Of a stretch of 64,000 nucleotides of DNA, positions 1 through 8,896 are shown one piece after another. The position numbers and the translations under genes were made by a program. Source of the DNA: Burkholderia glumae LMG 2196 = ATCC 33617 (GTDB taxonomy: Bacteria > Pseudomonadota > Gammaproteobacteria > Burkholderiales > Burkholderiaceae); NCBI RefSeq assembly GCF_000960995.1, contig NZ_CP009434.1, positions 620,001-684,000 of the forward strand, given 5' to 3'. The notes under the pieces are model-generated. The model did no database searches, was not told the DNA's origin, and saw only the letters and a list, made by a program, of their open reading frames with translations. How positions within the stretch are numbered: the first letter of the stretch is position 1; the number at the start of each line of letters is the position of its first letter.

Positions 1-8
1 ACCACCAC

Positions 9-144
9 TGTGACATCATTGGCGGAGCAGGCCGTTTGATCACTCCGCCAGACCCCATGTTTCCACGGGCTCTCGCTGGGACTTGCGTTTTAGGACAGAC
101 TACGTAGTCAAGTGTTATAAATAGCGCAGTGTGACATCGTAGGC
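9..144. repeat. Direct repeat upstream of the nuclease-like gene
   Basis: The 15-base word TGTGACATCATTGGC at 9-23 recurs as TGTGACATCGTAGGC at 130-144 with two mismatches, the second copy ending 11 bases before the start codon at 156. It could be a repeated operator for the downstream gene or a coincidental remnant. No promoter elements were confidently placed. Confidence 0.35.
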
Positions 145-155
145 ACTCGCATCCC

Positions 156-1826
156 ATGGCTGACTCGCTTACTTGCCTGCTCCAGACCCTCCGACCATGC
201 TTGAGCACGGAGCTTGTCGCCGCTTTGGTCAAGGAAGGTGTGGCGCCTGCGACGGCCCGGCAGCGCGTCTCGCGCTCGACGGAGATCAAGAAGCTCGCCC
301 ACCTTGTGTTCCCTCGAGGGGCGCGCTTCGTCTACCTGCAGAGCGACTACGCCTCGCCGGAGTTCTGGCACGAGCTCGTCAAGCGCCTTCTACAGCACAG
401 CGCGTCGTACGGCGGCGGTCTTGCCGCCCTCATGGCCCGTGGCGGCGTCATGCCGGTCAGGCACTTTCTTATCGTGTGTGGCGCCCCCATCGCCCAGAAG
501 GGCCACATCCCGGCCCAAGGCGTCCTTGACCGCCTCAAGAGTGCTCAATTGGTGACGTGCTTCGACGCCCCGGGGATCGGTGAATGCATCGAGCTGGCTC
601 AGACTGTCGAGGCAACGCCGTGGGAGCTCAACCGTCTGCGCGCACGCCTGAACACAGAGGCTGTGCTACTCAGCGCCGTCAAGGACTGGGCCCGGAACCT
701 GGCGCTCGTGAGCTACAACACCGTGGCACTCCGTGCCACGGACGGTGGTCAGCCGCGGGTGGGCACCTTCAACTGGGATCTGACCGGCGCCTCCTACCTT
801 GGCCCGCTCACGCAGTGGGACAAGGCCGCCAACAAGAAAAAGCCTGGCTATCTCGTCTGCGACGTGCTGCTCGGGGTCAACGTCGCCGCACACGAGCTCC
901 AGCCGTTCATCAATAAATGCACCTCGCTGCGGGCGCTTGCGAAGGTGGGCCGCTGCATGCAGGTCTTTGTAGCGGATGGCTACACGCCGGAGGCCTTCGC
1001 GCTTGCGAGGGAGAGCGGTGTCGTTCCGGCGACCACGACGAGCCTGTTTGGGCTCGAGGTCGCCAAGGCTCTTCGAGAGCTGACCGACATCCTCAAGGAC
1101 GCATACCTGCGCCCGGACTCGTTCGATAGGGTCGCGGCTGTCTTCGACAAGCTCAGCCACATCGAGGGCGCTGCCACCAACCTGCGAGGCGCTCTATTCG
1201 AGTACATCGTCGCTGACCTCGTGCGTCAGCGTGACCCGCACACGTCGATCGACCTCAACGAGATTCTCAAGGATGACGCCGGCGGCCAGGCCGAGGTCGA
1301 CGTTCTGGTCTATCACGCCAACCAGTCCGTCCGATTCATCGAGTGCAAGGGCTACAAGCCCGGCGGCACCGTCCCTGACGAGATGGTCGAGGTCTGGCTA
1401 AAAGAGCGTATCCCAGTGATGCGACGTTCACCTCAGGCCACTTGGCAGTGGCGCGAGTGCAGGCAAGTCTTCGAGTACTGGACCAGCGGCGTACTGTCGG
1501 AGCGGGCCCGTGGGCTAATCGCGGACGAAGCGGCGCGCGTGAGGCGCTACGACTTTCGGGTTGTCGAAGGTGACGAACTGGGGCGCTTGGTTGCTAGTAC
1601 TAACAGTACCGCCCTCAAGAAGACGTTCCGCCAGCATTTCCAGGCACACCCCCTGAGTGAGATCGAACGCGTCGCCAAGCGGCCGCCTCGGCGTCTGGCC
1701 ATTCCGCCCTCGTCCCGACTCTCGACCCGCAACCCGTCGGATTTCGAAATCACGACGCCGTTGCTCGGCGCACCGACGGCAGAAGATGACGCGCCCGACG
1801 ACGTCGTCGACAGCTCCAATTCCTAG
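156..1826 (+). CDS. Large protein with PD-(D/E)XK nuclease-like C-terminal domain
   Basis: 556-residue soluble protein with no signal peptide or membrane segment. The N-terminal 60 residues are rich in helix-forming and basic residues, compatible with a winged-helix DNA-binding fold. Around residues 349-398 there is a conserved glutamate (E349, in ALFEYIVADL), then D382 in a hydrophobic strand (EVDVLVY) and E396-C-K398 in RFIECKG. This E...D-x(13)-E-x-K arrangement is the PD-(D/E)XK restriction-endonuclease signature. The family was not recognised by name. The ATG at 156 gives the longest frame but has no strong Shine-Dalgarno. It sits alone at the edge of an IS-rich island with defence-like remnants, so a role in nucleic-acid defence is an inference. 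Predicted enzyme: DNA endonuclease of unknown target. Confidence 0.7.
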   Translation: MADSLTCLLQTLRPCLSTELVAALVKEGVAPATARQRVSRSTEIKKLAHLVFPRGARFVYLQSDYASPEFWHELVKRLLQHSASYGGGLAALMARGGVMPVRHFLIVCGAPIAQKGHIPAQGVLDRLKSAQLVTCFDAPGIGECIELAQTVEATPWELNRLRARLNTEAVLLSAVKDWARNLALVSYNTVALRATDGGQPRVGTFNWDLTGASYLGPLTQWDKAANKKKPGYLVCDVLLGVNVAAHELQPFINKCTSLRALAKVGRCMQVFVADGYTPEAFALARESGVVPATTTSLFGLEVAKALRELTDILKDAYLRPDSFDRVAAVFDKLSHIEGAATNLRGALFEYIVADLVRQRDPHTSIDLNEILKDDAGGQAEVDVLVYHANQSVRFIECKGYKPGGTVPDEMVEVWLKERIPVMRRSPQATWQWRECRQVFEYWTSGVLSERARGLIADEAARVRRYDFRVVEGDELGRLVASTNSTALKKTFRQHFQAHPLSEIERVAKRPPRRLAIPPSSRLSTRNPSDFEITTPLLGAPTAEDDAPDDVVDSSNS

Positions 1827-2011
1827 TCGCGGACGCCGACCCTCTAGCGACATCTCGAATGCCAATCAACTATCTCGCCGAATTTCCGATCCCCGCGCGC
1901 CTACTTCCGGCCAAGCTTCGGGCCCTTCTACGTCCAATCTGTTGATTTCCACCGAGTCTTAACCCACCGATTTCATCTAAATCTGACCCACCCCGAGACA
2001 GCGTAGTACAT

Positions 2012-2809
2012 CTATTCCGGTGTGGATAACTCTTCGTTACCCGCTGGTTTTGCCGCTCTTTTTCTTGTTGTCTTTGCCTTGGCAGAACTGGTCCTGAAGC
2101 GCCACGATTCATTGCCCGTTTCGACGATGTGGCAGTGATGGGTGACGCGGTCCAGCAGCGCCGTCGTCATCTTTGCGTCCCCGAACACGCTCGCCCACTC
2201 GCCGAAGCTGAGATTGGTCGTGATCGCGACGCTCGTGTGCTCGTATAGCTTTGAGAGCAGATGGAACAGCAATGCACCGCCGGTCTGGCTGAACGGCAGA
2301 TAGCCCAGTTCGTCGAGGATCACCAGGTCGACGTACATCAGCTTGTGGGCGATCTGGCCTTGTTTTCCGATGGACTTCTCCTGCTCCAAGGCGTTGGTCA
2401 GCTCGACAGTCGAGAAGTAGCGCACGCGCTTGCCGTGGCGCTGTACGGCTTCGATTCCGATCGCTGAGGCGAGGTGCGTCTTGCCGGTGCCCGGACCACC
2501 GATGAACACGACGTTGTGCGCGCTTGCGAGGAACGACAGCTCGCTCAGTTCGCGCACCAGCGCTTCGTCGACGTGTGCCTGCGCGAAGTCGAAGCCCTTC
2601 AGGTCGCGGTGTGCCGGGAAGCGAGCGGCGGTCATCTGGTAGGCGATCGAGCGCACCTGCCGTTCGGCGGTTTCAGCCATCAGCAGCTGCTTCATGAAGC
2701 GCTCCGGGTTGAACTCCGTGTGACGCGACTGCGCCAGCAGCTCCGGCCACGTGCTCGCCATGCCATGCAGTTTGAGCCCCTTGAGCTGGGCGGCGATGTC
2801 GTTAGACAT
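2012..2809 (-). CDS. istB: IS21 transposition helper ATPase IstB
   Basis: 266-residue AAA+ ATPase that assists the IstA transposase in target selection. The Walker A motif GGPGTGKTHLA and the Walker B-like DLVILDELG are intact, and the N-terminal IstB-type helical domain (QLKGLKLHGMAS) is present. The ATG at 2809 is chosen because it follows a GGAGG at the right distance and overlaps the end of istA by 8 bases, the normal arrangement for translational coupling in IS21. An upstream in-frame start at 2833 would only add residues lying inside istA. It appears intact. Confidence 0.92.
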   Translation of the reverse strand: MSNDIAAQLKGLKLHGMASTWPELLAQSRHTEFNPERFMKQLLMAETAERQVRSIAYQMTAARFPAHRDLKGFDFAQAHVDEALVRELSELSFLASAHNVVFIGGPGTGKTHLASAIGIEAVQRHGKRVRYFSTVELTNALEQEKSIGKQGQIAHKLMYVDLVILDELGYLPFSQTGGALLFHLLSKLYEHTSVAITTNLSFGEWASVFGDAKMTTALLDRVTHHCHIVETGNESWRFRTSSAKAKTTRKRAAKPAGNEELSTPE

Positions 2810-4316
2810 GACGGTCCTCCGGTGGGTTGGCACGCAGGGTTTCGTAGCGGCTCACGTCGGCGGCCGGCTCTTCGGTAAGCTGGAGTTTCGTCGTCGCGAG
2901 GTTGGTGCTCGTGGTGGGTGCCTTCAACCGGCTCAGCACGTTCAGAACGTGCTCTGCGCTGGGGCGTCCTGAATCCAGCGCAGCCTGTACGGCGAGCAGC
3001 ACCGCATCGAGCCCGTGTTCGCGCACCGCAGCGAGCACCTGCGTCATGACGCGATCGCCGCCCGGGTGTTTCAGCAGATGCCGCTGCAGCAGTTGCAGCG
3101 GCTGCGGCATCGTGATGAACGGTGCGCCGTTGCGCAGTGCGCCGGGTTTGCGTTCGACCAGCGTGACGTAGTGGCGCCAATCGTAGAAGGTCATGTGCCG
3201 CTCGAAGCTGCGTTCGTGGCGTGCGATCTCCTGGGCGTTGGCGACGACGCTGAGATATGCCGGATAGCAGCGCACGCTCACCAACTGGTTCGTGTACTCG
3301 GTGGGCACGCTGTAGCGGTTGCGCTGGAAGTGAATCAGACTGGTCGACGAGACTCGCAGGGTCTGCTCGATGTAGCCGTCGAACGGCCGTGGATTGGGCA
3401 TCAGCCTGATGCGCTCGTCCTGCAGCACGTCCTCGACTGTCAGCTCGGGCCACTGCGGGTGCCGCATCTGCCAGGCCTCACGACACTGACCAGCGACCCA
3501 TTCGTTTAGGATCTCCAGCGTTTCCCAGCGCCGTAGCGCTGCTTCGTGCCAGATCTGACGTCGCCGGTCCTGAACGTTCTTCTCGACGATGCCTTTCTCC
3601 CAGCCGGCGGCACGGTTGCAGAACTCTGGCTCGAACAGGTAGTGACTGCACATTGCTTCGAAGCGCGCGTTGACCGCGCGCTCCTTGCCGCGGCCGACCT
3701 TGTCCACGGCGGTCTTCATGTTGTCGTAGATGCCGCGCCGGGGCACGCCGCCGAACGCGGCGAATGCGCGCGCGTGTGCGTCGAACAGCATCTCGTGACT
3801 CTGGGTGGGATAGGCGACCAGCCAGAACGCCCGGCTGGAGTTAAGTTTGACGTGGGCGACCTCCAAGCGTCGCCGCAGCCCGCCAACAAACGCATATTCG
3901 CAGCTCCAGTCAAACTGGAAGGCTTCGCCGGGTTCGAAGGCGAGCGGCACGAAGGCCTTCCTGCGAGGCGCCTCAGCCTGCTCCTCGTGCCAACGCCTCA
4001 CGAATGCGCTCACGCGGCCATAACTGCCGGCGTAACCCTCGGCGCGGATCGCCTCGAACATGAACCGGGCGGTGCGCCGGTCACGCTTTGGGCGATGACT
4101 GTCGGCACGCAGCCAACCTGTCAGCTGTGCGGCCCAGTCGTCGATGACGCTCGGGCTGACGCGCTTCGGATACTTCGGCTCGACGGCATCAGTCTGCCGC
4201 AGCCAGCGGCGCACCGTGTTTCGGGACAGGCCCGTACGCCGCGCAATCTCGCGCAGCGGGACCTTCTCGCGGAAATACATCCGCCTGATCTTGGCCAATA
4301 TGCCCACCGTGATCAC
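2802..4316 (-). CDS. istA: IS21 transposase IstA
   Basis: 504-residue DDE transposase. Residues 1-45 form a helix-turn-helix (REIARRTGLSRNTVRRWLRQ) for terminal-repeat binding. The central integrase-type catalytic core includes FQFDWSCEYAFVGG (first catalytic Asp), GVPRRGIYDNMKTAV (second Asp) and a downstream Glu in the GWEKGIVEKNV region. The C-terminal part has the RNRYSVPTEY element common to IstA proteins. The frame is uninterrupted, so the element may still be active. Product and helper overlap by 8 bases. Confidence 0.92.
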   Translation of the reverse strand: MITVGILAKIRRMYFREKVPLREIARRTGLSRNTVRRWLRQTDAVEPKYPKRVSPSVIDDWAAQLTGWLRADSHRPKRDRRTARFMFEAIRAEGYAGSYGRVSAFVRRWHEEQAEAPRRKAFVPLAFEPGEAFQFDWSCEYAFVGGLRRRLEVAHVKLNSSRAFWLVAYPTQSHEMLFDAHARAFAAFGGVPRRGIYDNMKTAVDKVGRGKERAVNARFEAMCSHYLFEPEFCNRAAGWEKGIVEKNVQDRRRQIWHEAALRRWETLEILNEWVAGQCREAWQMRHPQWPELTVEDVLQDERIRLMPNPRPFDGYIEQTLRVSSTSLIHFQRNRYSVPTEYTNQLVSVRCYPAYLSVVANAQEIARHERSFERHMTFYDWRHYVTLVERKPGALRNGAPFITMPQPLQLLQRHLLKHPGGDRVMTQVLAAVREHGLDAVLLAVQAALDSGRPSAEHVLNVLSRLKAPTTSTNLATTKLQLTEEPAADVSRYETLRANPPEDRHV

Positions 4317-4421
4317 CTTTGTATCCCCTGCTCAAAGATTGAGCAGGGCATTCAATCACGTGGGTCAAAATTCGATGAAAATTTTCAGCTCTAGTGGGTC
4401 AGTTCTGTGCGGACATCAACA

Positions 4422-5040
4422 GGCGATTGAGCGACTGGCAAAAGGCTGGTGTATGGGACCAACTGCACGAGTTGCTTCTCGACAAGTTGCGTGCGGCCGG
4501 CCAAATCGACCTGTCATACGCTGCGGTCGATTCGTCGTCCGTGCGCGCCGTTGGGGCGGGCGAAAAACTGGCCCGAACCCCACCGATCGCGCGCGACCCG
4601 GTTCCAAGCACCACGTCCTCGTAGACGCCAACGGCGTTCCTCTCGTTGCGATCCTGACTGGCGCGAACACCAACGACGTCACGCAGTTGCTGCCGCTCGT
4701 TGATGCGATTCCACCCATTCGCGGCGTTCGTGGCCGACCGCTTCAGAAGCCCGGCGTCGTCTACGCCGATCGCGGCTACGATTCCACCCGACATCGTCGC
4801 GCGTTGCGCGAACGCGGTATCAAGCCCGTGATCGCCAAGCGCCGGACCGAGCATGGCAGTGGTCTGGGCAAGTATCGTTGGGTGGTCGAACGTACGCATT
4901 CCTGGCTCCACAATTTCCGTCGCCTACGCACTCGCTTCGAGCGACGTGCCTACATTCACGAAGCATTCCTCAAACTTGGCTGCTCGATCATCTGTTGGAA
5001 CATCTTCAGACGAGCTGAGCAGGGTTTTTGAACTGGCCTC
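4422..5040 (+). mobile_element. IS5-family (IS427-type) element copy A, 5'-truncated
   Basis: This is the right two-thirds of the element that is complete as copy C at 30112-31025. It starts at the base equivalent to 5339 in copy B, so about 295 left-end bases are lost where the IS21 right end abuts. The right inverted repeat (…TTTTTGAACTGGCCTC) ends at 5040. The transposase lacks its N-terminal ~69 residues but keeps the usual A5 slip site and the DDE glutamate (RWVVERTHSW), so it is non-functional. Only a few base differences separate it from copies B and C. Confidence 0.88.
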
Positions 5041-5043
5041 TTA
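5041..5043. repeat. TTA shared by adjoining IS5 copies A and B
   Basis: Copies A and B are in tandem head-to-tail and separated by only TTA, the target duplication this element uses at copy C (30109-30111 and 31026-31028). Copy B is followed by TAA at its far right end (9338-9340), not TTA, so the tandem arose by recombination or a second insertion beside the first, not a simple single event. Confidence 0.6.
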
Positions 5044-5130
5044 GAGGCCAGTTCAAAAACTCCCGAGAGGGGCTGTTTACTTCCTCGGCAAGCTGTTAAC
5101 CTTGGGCATCAGAACAACGGAAGTCCAAGG

Positions 5131-5948
5131 ATGGAAGCGCCAATCATTGACGACGAACTGTGGATACTGATCGAACCATTGCTGCCACCTGCGAAGCTTC
5201 GAGCGAAGAGCGATCCTGGTCGCCCGCGCGTGTCCGACCGTGCGGCTCTCAACGGCATCCTGTTCGTGTTCAAAACGGGAATTCGTTGGAACCACTTGCC
5301 GACTCGTCTGGGCTTTGGCTCGGGCGCCACATGCTGGCGGCGATTGAGCGACTGGCAAAAGGCTGGTGTATGGGACCAACTGCACGAGTTGCTACTCGAC
5401 AAGTTGCGTGCGGCCGGCCAAATCGATCTGTCATACGCTGCGGTCGATTCGTCGTCCGTGCGCGCCGTTGGGGCGGGCGAAAAACTGGCCCGAACCCCAC
5501 CGATCGCGCGCGACCCGGTTCCAAGCACCACGTCCTCGTAGACGCCAACGGCGTTCCTCTCGTTGCGATCCTGACTGGCGCGAACACCAACGACGTCACG
5601 CAGTTGCTGCCGCTCGTTGATGCGATTCCACCCATTCGCGGCGTTCGTGGCCGACCGCTTCAGAAGCCCGGCGTCGTCTACGCCGATCGTGGCTACGATT
5701 CCACCCGACATCGTCGCGCGTTGCGCGAACGCGGTATCAAGCCCGTGATCGCCAAGCGCCGGACCGAGCATGGCAGTGGTCTGGGCAAGTATCGTTGGGT
5801 AGTCGAACGTACGCATTCCTGGCTCCACAATTTCCGGCGCCTACGCACTCGCTTCGAGCGACGTGCCTACATTCACGAAGCATTCCTCAAACTTGGCTGC
5901 TCGATCATCTGTTGGAACATCTTCAGACGAGCTGAGCAGGGTTTTTGA
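5131..5948 (+). CDS. IS5/IS427-type transposase of copy B (programmed -1 frameshift)
   Basis: Transposase encoded in two overlapping frames: orfA 5131-5541 and orfB ending at 5948. The frames meet at GCGAAAAACTGG (A run 5480-5484), where a -1 slip of the lysine tRNA joins …GAGEK to TGPNP… and gives about 272 residues. DDE residues are visible: Asp in YAAVDSSSVRA, Asp in VVYADRGYDS, Glu in YRWVVERTHSW. The start ATG follows AAGG. Two-frame organisation is characteristic of the IS427 subgroup. The cataloguing as one product depends on the frameshift; without it orfA ends shortly after the slip. Confidence 0.85.
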
Positions 5949-5975
5949 ACGTACGCGGTCTTTTAACGACGCCCC

Positions 5976-7538
5976 TCAGCGGTTGAGGCCAGCAGACATT
6001 CTCCAAGGCATGAGATCGGCGTAGTCGTCGGCGGTTGCAGCGAGCGGCAACCTGGTGAACAGCCAGACCAGATAGCGATACGGCTCGATGCCGTTCGCCT
6101 TGCACGTCTCGACGAGGGAGTACAGGTTGGCACTGGCCTGCGCACCGGCGACCGTATCAGAGAACAGCCAGCCCTTGCGGCCGACGACGAACGGCCTTAT
6201 CGCGTTCTCGCACAGGTTGTTCGAGATCGGCCAGTTGCCGTTCTCGACGTAGCGGACCAGCTTGGGCCACTGTCCGTTCATGTACTGCAATGCCTTGCCG
6301 AGCAAACTCGACGGCACGACGCCCGGCAGATGCTCGATTAGCATGCGCTCGATGATGACGAGCACGCGGGCGCTGTACCGGGCGCGCAGCCGTCGCCGAC
6401 GTTCAGACTCCCACTTCGCACTGCGCGCCTCGGCCGCGAACAGCTTGCCGATCAGTGCCACGAAGCGTGTGGCCAGCAGATCCGGTGAGCGTGCCGCCTT
6501 CGGCACCGACTCCTCGGCCTTGATGAAGCCGCGGCGCACGTGTGCCCAGCATCCGAGATGCACGAGCTGGTGATCGTGGGCGATGCCGTTATAGAGCTCG
6601 TAGCCATCCGTCATCAGCGCAGTGCCGGGCTGTACACCGGCATACAGCTTCTGCGCATGTTGAGCACCGCGCCCGGGCGAGTAGGAGAACATCCGCACGG
6701 ACGGCCCCGAGCCGTTGACCTGCGCCCACAGGTAACTCTTCGTCTGCGGCCTTCGTCCTGGTTCCTTCAGCACCTGGAACGTGGTTTCGTCGCCGTAGAT
6801 CAAGTTCGATTCGAGCAGCGCGTCGCGCATCAGGTTGATCACCGGCTGCGTGGCCAGACCTACCCGCACCACGCTGGCGGCCAGCGTATTCGACGAGATG
6901 TCACCGCCGAAGCGACGCAGCAGTGTGGCCTGACGATACAGCGGCATGCCGTACTGATACTTGCCGGTGATGATCCACGCCAGCGCGGATTCCGTGAGCA
7001 GCCCGCGCGGAATGATGCGCGTCGGCGCCAGCGTGACCTTGATGCCGAGATCGCAGCATGGGCACGCGTACTTGACCCGCTGGTGCTGAACGACGCGCAC
7101 TTGCTCGGGAATCACGTCGAGCTGTTCGCTCGTTTCCACGCCGATCTCGACGAGGGCCTGGCCGTCATGGGCGCAGAACCGTTCGGACTCGGGCAGCTCG
7201 TGCCGCACGACCTCGCGCGGCAGATTCGGATCGAGTGGTTTGCGCCCGCGCTTGCCTCGCGTGTGGGCCGCGACCGATGTACCGGGCATATCCTCGCGCG
7301 CGGGCGCGTCGGCAGTCGTCGCCAGCGCCTCGGCTTCGTTGAACAGGCCGAGCTGGTCGGCATGGCGCGCCTCGCTCGAGGCGCCGAACAGTTCGTGCTT
7401 GTAGGCCCGCAGTTTCTCTTCGGCCAGATCGCGCTGAGCCGTCACGAGCCGAAGCTCACCGCGCAGCGCATCGCGTTCGGCGAGCAGTGCCTGGTATTGC
7501 TCAACACTCGGCATGACGGGGCTGTTCGGCATGGCCAA
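5976..7538 (-). CDS. tnpC: IS66 transposase TnpC
   Basis: 520-residue DDE transposase of the IS66 family. Residues 12-45 form a coiled-coil leucine-rich segment (YQALLAERDALRGELRLV…). A Zn-binding-like cluster follows (CAHDGQAL, YACPCCDLG). The catalytic core includes LIYGDETTFQVL (Asp), ALMTDGYELYNG (Asp) and NGNWPISNNLCENAIRPF (Glu in the CENAIRP motif). The C terminus ends with the usual YLVWLFTRLP segment. The frame is intact. It sits 25 bases downstream of tnpB. Function depends on TnpA, which is broken here. Confidence 0.93.
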   Translation of the reverse strand: MAMPNSPVMPSVEQYQALLAERDALRGELRLVTAQRDLAEEKLRAYKHELFGASSEARHADQLGLFNEAEALATTADAPAREDMPGTSVAAHTRGKRGRKPLDPNLPREVVRHELPESERFCAHDGQALVEIGVETSEQLDVIPEQVRVVQHQRVKYACPCCDLGIKVTLAPTRIIPRGLLTESALAWIITGKYQYGMPLYRQATLLRRFGGDISSNTLAASVVRVGLATQPVINLMRDALLESNLIYGDETTFQVLKEPGRRPQTKSYLWAQVNGSGPSVRMFSYSPGRGAQHAQKLYAGVQPGTALMTDGYELYNGIAHDHQLVHLGCWAHVRRGFIKAEESVPKAARSPDLLATRFVALIGKLFAAEARSAKWESERRRRLRARYSARVLVIIERMLIEHLPGVVPSSLLGKALQYMNGQWPKLVRYVENGNWPISNNLCENAIRPFVVGRKGWLFSDTVAGAQASANLYSLVETCKANGIEPYRYLVWLFTRLPLAATADDYADLMPWRMSAGLNR

Positions 7539-7563
7539 TTAGACCACGCCACCTGCGTGGTGT

Positions 7564-7914
7564 TCAGCTCATCCGCGCGTAATATCGCTGGGGATGCTTC
7601 TGGATCACGGCCAGGTCGATGCCGTCGAGCAGCCAGTGCAACTGCTCGGTGCTGATCGTGATCGTGTCGCCACCGTTCGGCCAGACGAAGCGGTCGGCTT
7701 CGAGTCGCTTGAGCAGTAACCAGAAACCGTTGCCGCCCCAGCCGAGGATCTTGACTCGATCACGACGGCGGTTGCCGAAGACGAACAGCGCCGAGGTCAT
7801 TGAGTTCAGGCGCATCGCCTGTTCGACCAGGATCGACAGCCCGTTGATGCCCATGCGGAAGTCGACCGGATCGCGATGCAGGTAGACCTTCAGCCCTTCG
7901 TCGAACCGGAACAC
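7564..7914 (-). CDS. tnpB: IS66 accessory protein TnpB
   Basis: 116-residue IS66 Orf2 family protein of full length. The hallmark segments are present: DPVDFRMGINGLSILV near the N terminus, SALFVFGNRRRDRVKIL, and WGGNGFWLLLKRLEADRF. It is required for efficient IS66 transposition, but its biochemical role is unclear. The gene overlaps the end of tnpA by 25 bases and precedes tnpC by 25 bases, so it is translated as part of the IS66 operon. Nothing suggests decay. Confidence 0.92.
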   Translation of the reverse strand: MFRFDEGLKVYLHRDPVDFRMGINGLSILVEQAMRLNSMTSALFVFGNRRRDRVKILGWGGNGFWLLLKRLEADRFVWPNGGDTITISTEQLHWLLDGIDLAVIQKHPQRYYARMS

Positions 7915-8031
7915 GGCAGCCTCCCGAGCATCTGGACGAGCATCGTCAGTTCATCGAAGTTCGCCTGGCTCAGCTCCAAGGAAACGCCGTTTGGTAAGTG
8001 CACCTTCAGCGAGGACACCGCAGCCGATTTA

Positions 8032-8896
8032 GAGTCGCTAACACAAGTCATCCACGAATCTGGAGCAGATGACGGCGGCAGCCAGGACAAGCAGAGCGGT
8101 ATGAATATCGAGGCGTCGTTCGAAGCGAATTCGAAGCTTGCCGAATCCGGCGAACCAGGCATGCGTACGCTCGACGACCCAACGATGCCTGCCCAGCCGT
8201 TCGCTGCTTTCGATACCGCGGCGTGCAATACGAGCCTTGATGCCGCGCTGTCTCAGATAACGTCGACAACGCCCGAAGTCATACCCTTTGTCAGCGTGCA
8301 GTTTGCTCGGGCGCTTGCGTGGCGGACCGTTCAGCCCGGGTACCGCAGGAATGGCATCGAGCGTGGACTCGAATGCCATCGAATCGTGGCGGTTGGCTCC
8401 CGTGATCGTGACGGCCAGAGGAATGCCGCGTGCATCTACGACGATGTGTCGCTTCGATCCGAGCTTGCCGCGGTCGGTCGGGTTGGGGCCGGTTTCCTGG
8501 CCCCCCGGGGGCTGGAGACGCTGGCTCCATCGAGGCTGGCGCGTTCCCAATCGATCTGGTCGTGCTCACGCAGCCGACGCAGCATCGCCAGATGCAGCCG
8601 GCGCCATACACCGGCCGCTTGCCAGTCTCGCAGACGTCGCCAACACGTCATGCCACTGCCGAAGCCCAGTTCTTGCGGGAGGTCTTCCCACGGGATACCG
8701 GTTTGCAGCACATATAGGATGCCGTTGAGCGCAGCTCGGTCATCGACCGTGCGCCGCCGTCCGCCCTTGGGCGATGGGGTGAATTCCGGAATCAGCGGTT
8801 CCAGCTCCACCCACAACTCGTTGCTGATTTTGCGTCTTGCCATATCGCAGACGATACGACTTCTGCTACGTCATGTCTAGGTTATGTTAGCGGCTC
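8032..8896 (-). mobile_element. IS5-family element nested inside IS66 tnpA
   Basis: 865-base element. The left end GAGTCGCTAACACAA and the inverted right end GAGCCGCTAACATAA form terminal repeats, and TTA is duplicated on both sides (8029-8031, 8897-8899). It is a different IS5-family member from copies A-C. This is the third level of a nest: it lies in IS66, which lies in IS5 copy B. Confidence 0.92.
8038..8843 (-). CDS. IS5/IS427-type transposase (two-frame, nested element)
   Basis: orfA runs from 8843 to 8436 (MARRKISNELWVELEPLIPE…) and orfB ends at 8038 in the -1 frame. The switch occurs in a run of C and G around 8496-8510, where SSPRGARKP in orfA becomes PPGGQETGPNP in orfB. DDE residues: Asp in ERASLDGASVSS, Asp in LHADKGYDFG, Glu in HRWVVERTHAW. 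The reconstructed length is close to 268 residues. All expected parts are present, so this copy may be the active resident of the nest. Confidence 0.85.

Larger units (their letters stand above)
1940..4421 (-). mobile_element. IS21-family insertion sequence
   Basis: About 2.48 kb carrying istA and istB on the minus strand. The outer ends begin TGTTGATTTCC (1940) and, on the opposite strand, TGTTGATGTCC (ending at 4421). Inside each end are repeated TGACCCAC-type motifs (near 1970-1996 and 4371-4402), matching the multiple terminal repeats typical of IS21. The flanks (CCAATC left, GGCGAT right) show no target duplication. The right flank is the interior of an IS5-type element whose left part is absent from the other side, so a deletion or recombination followed insertion. 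Confidence 0.85.
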
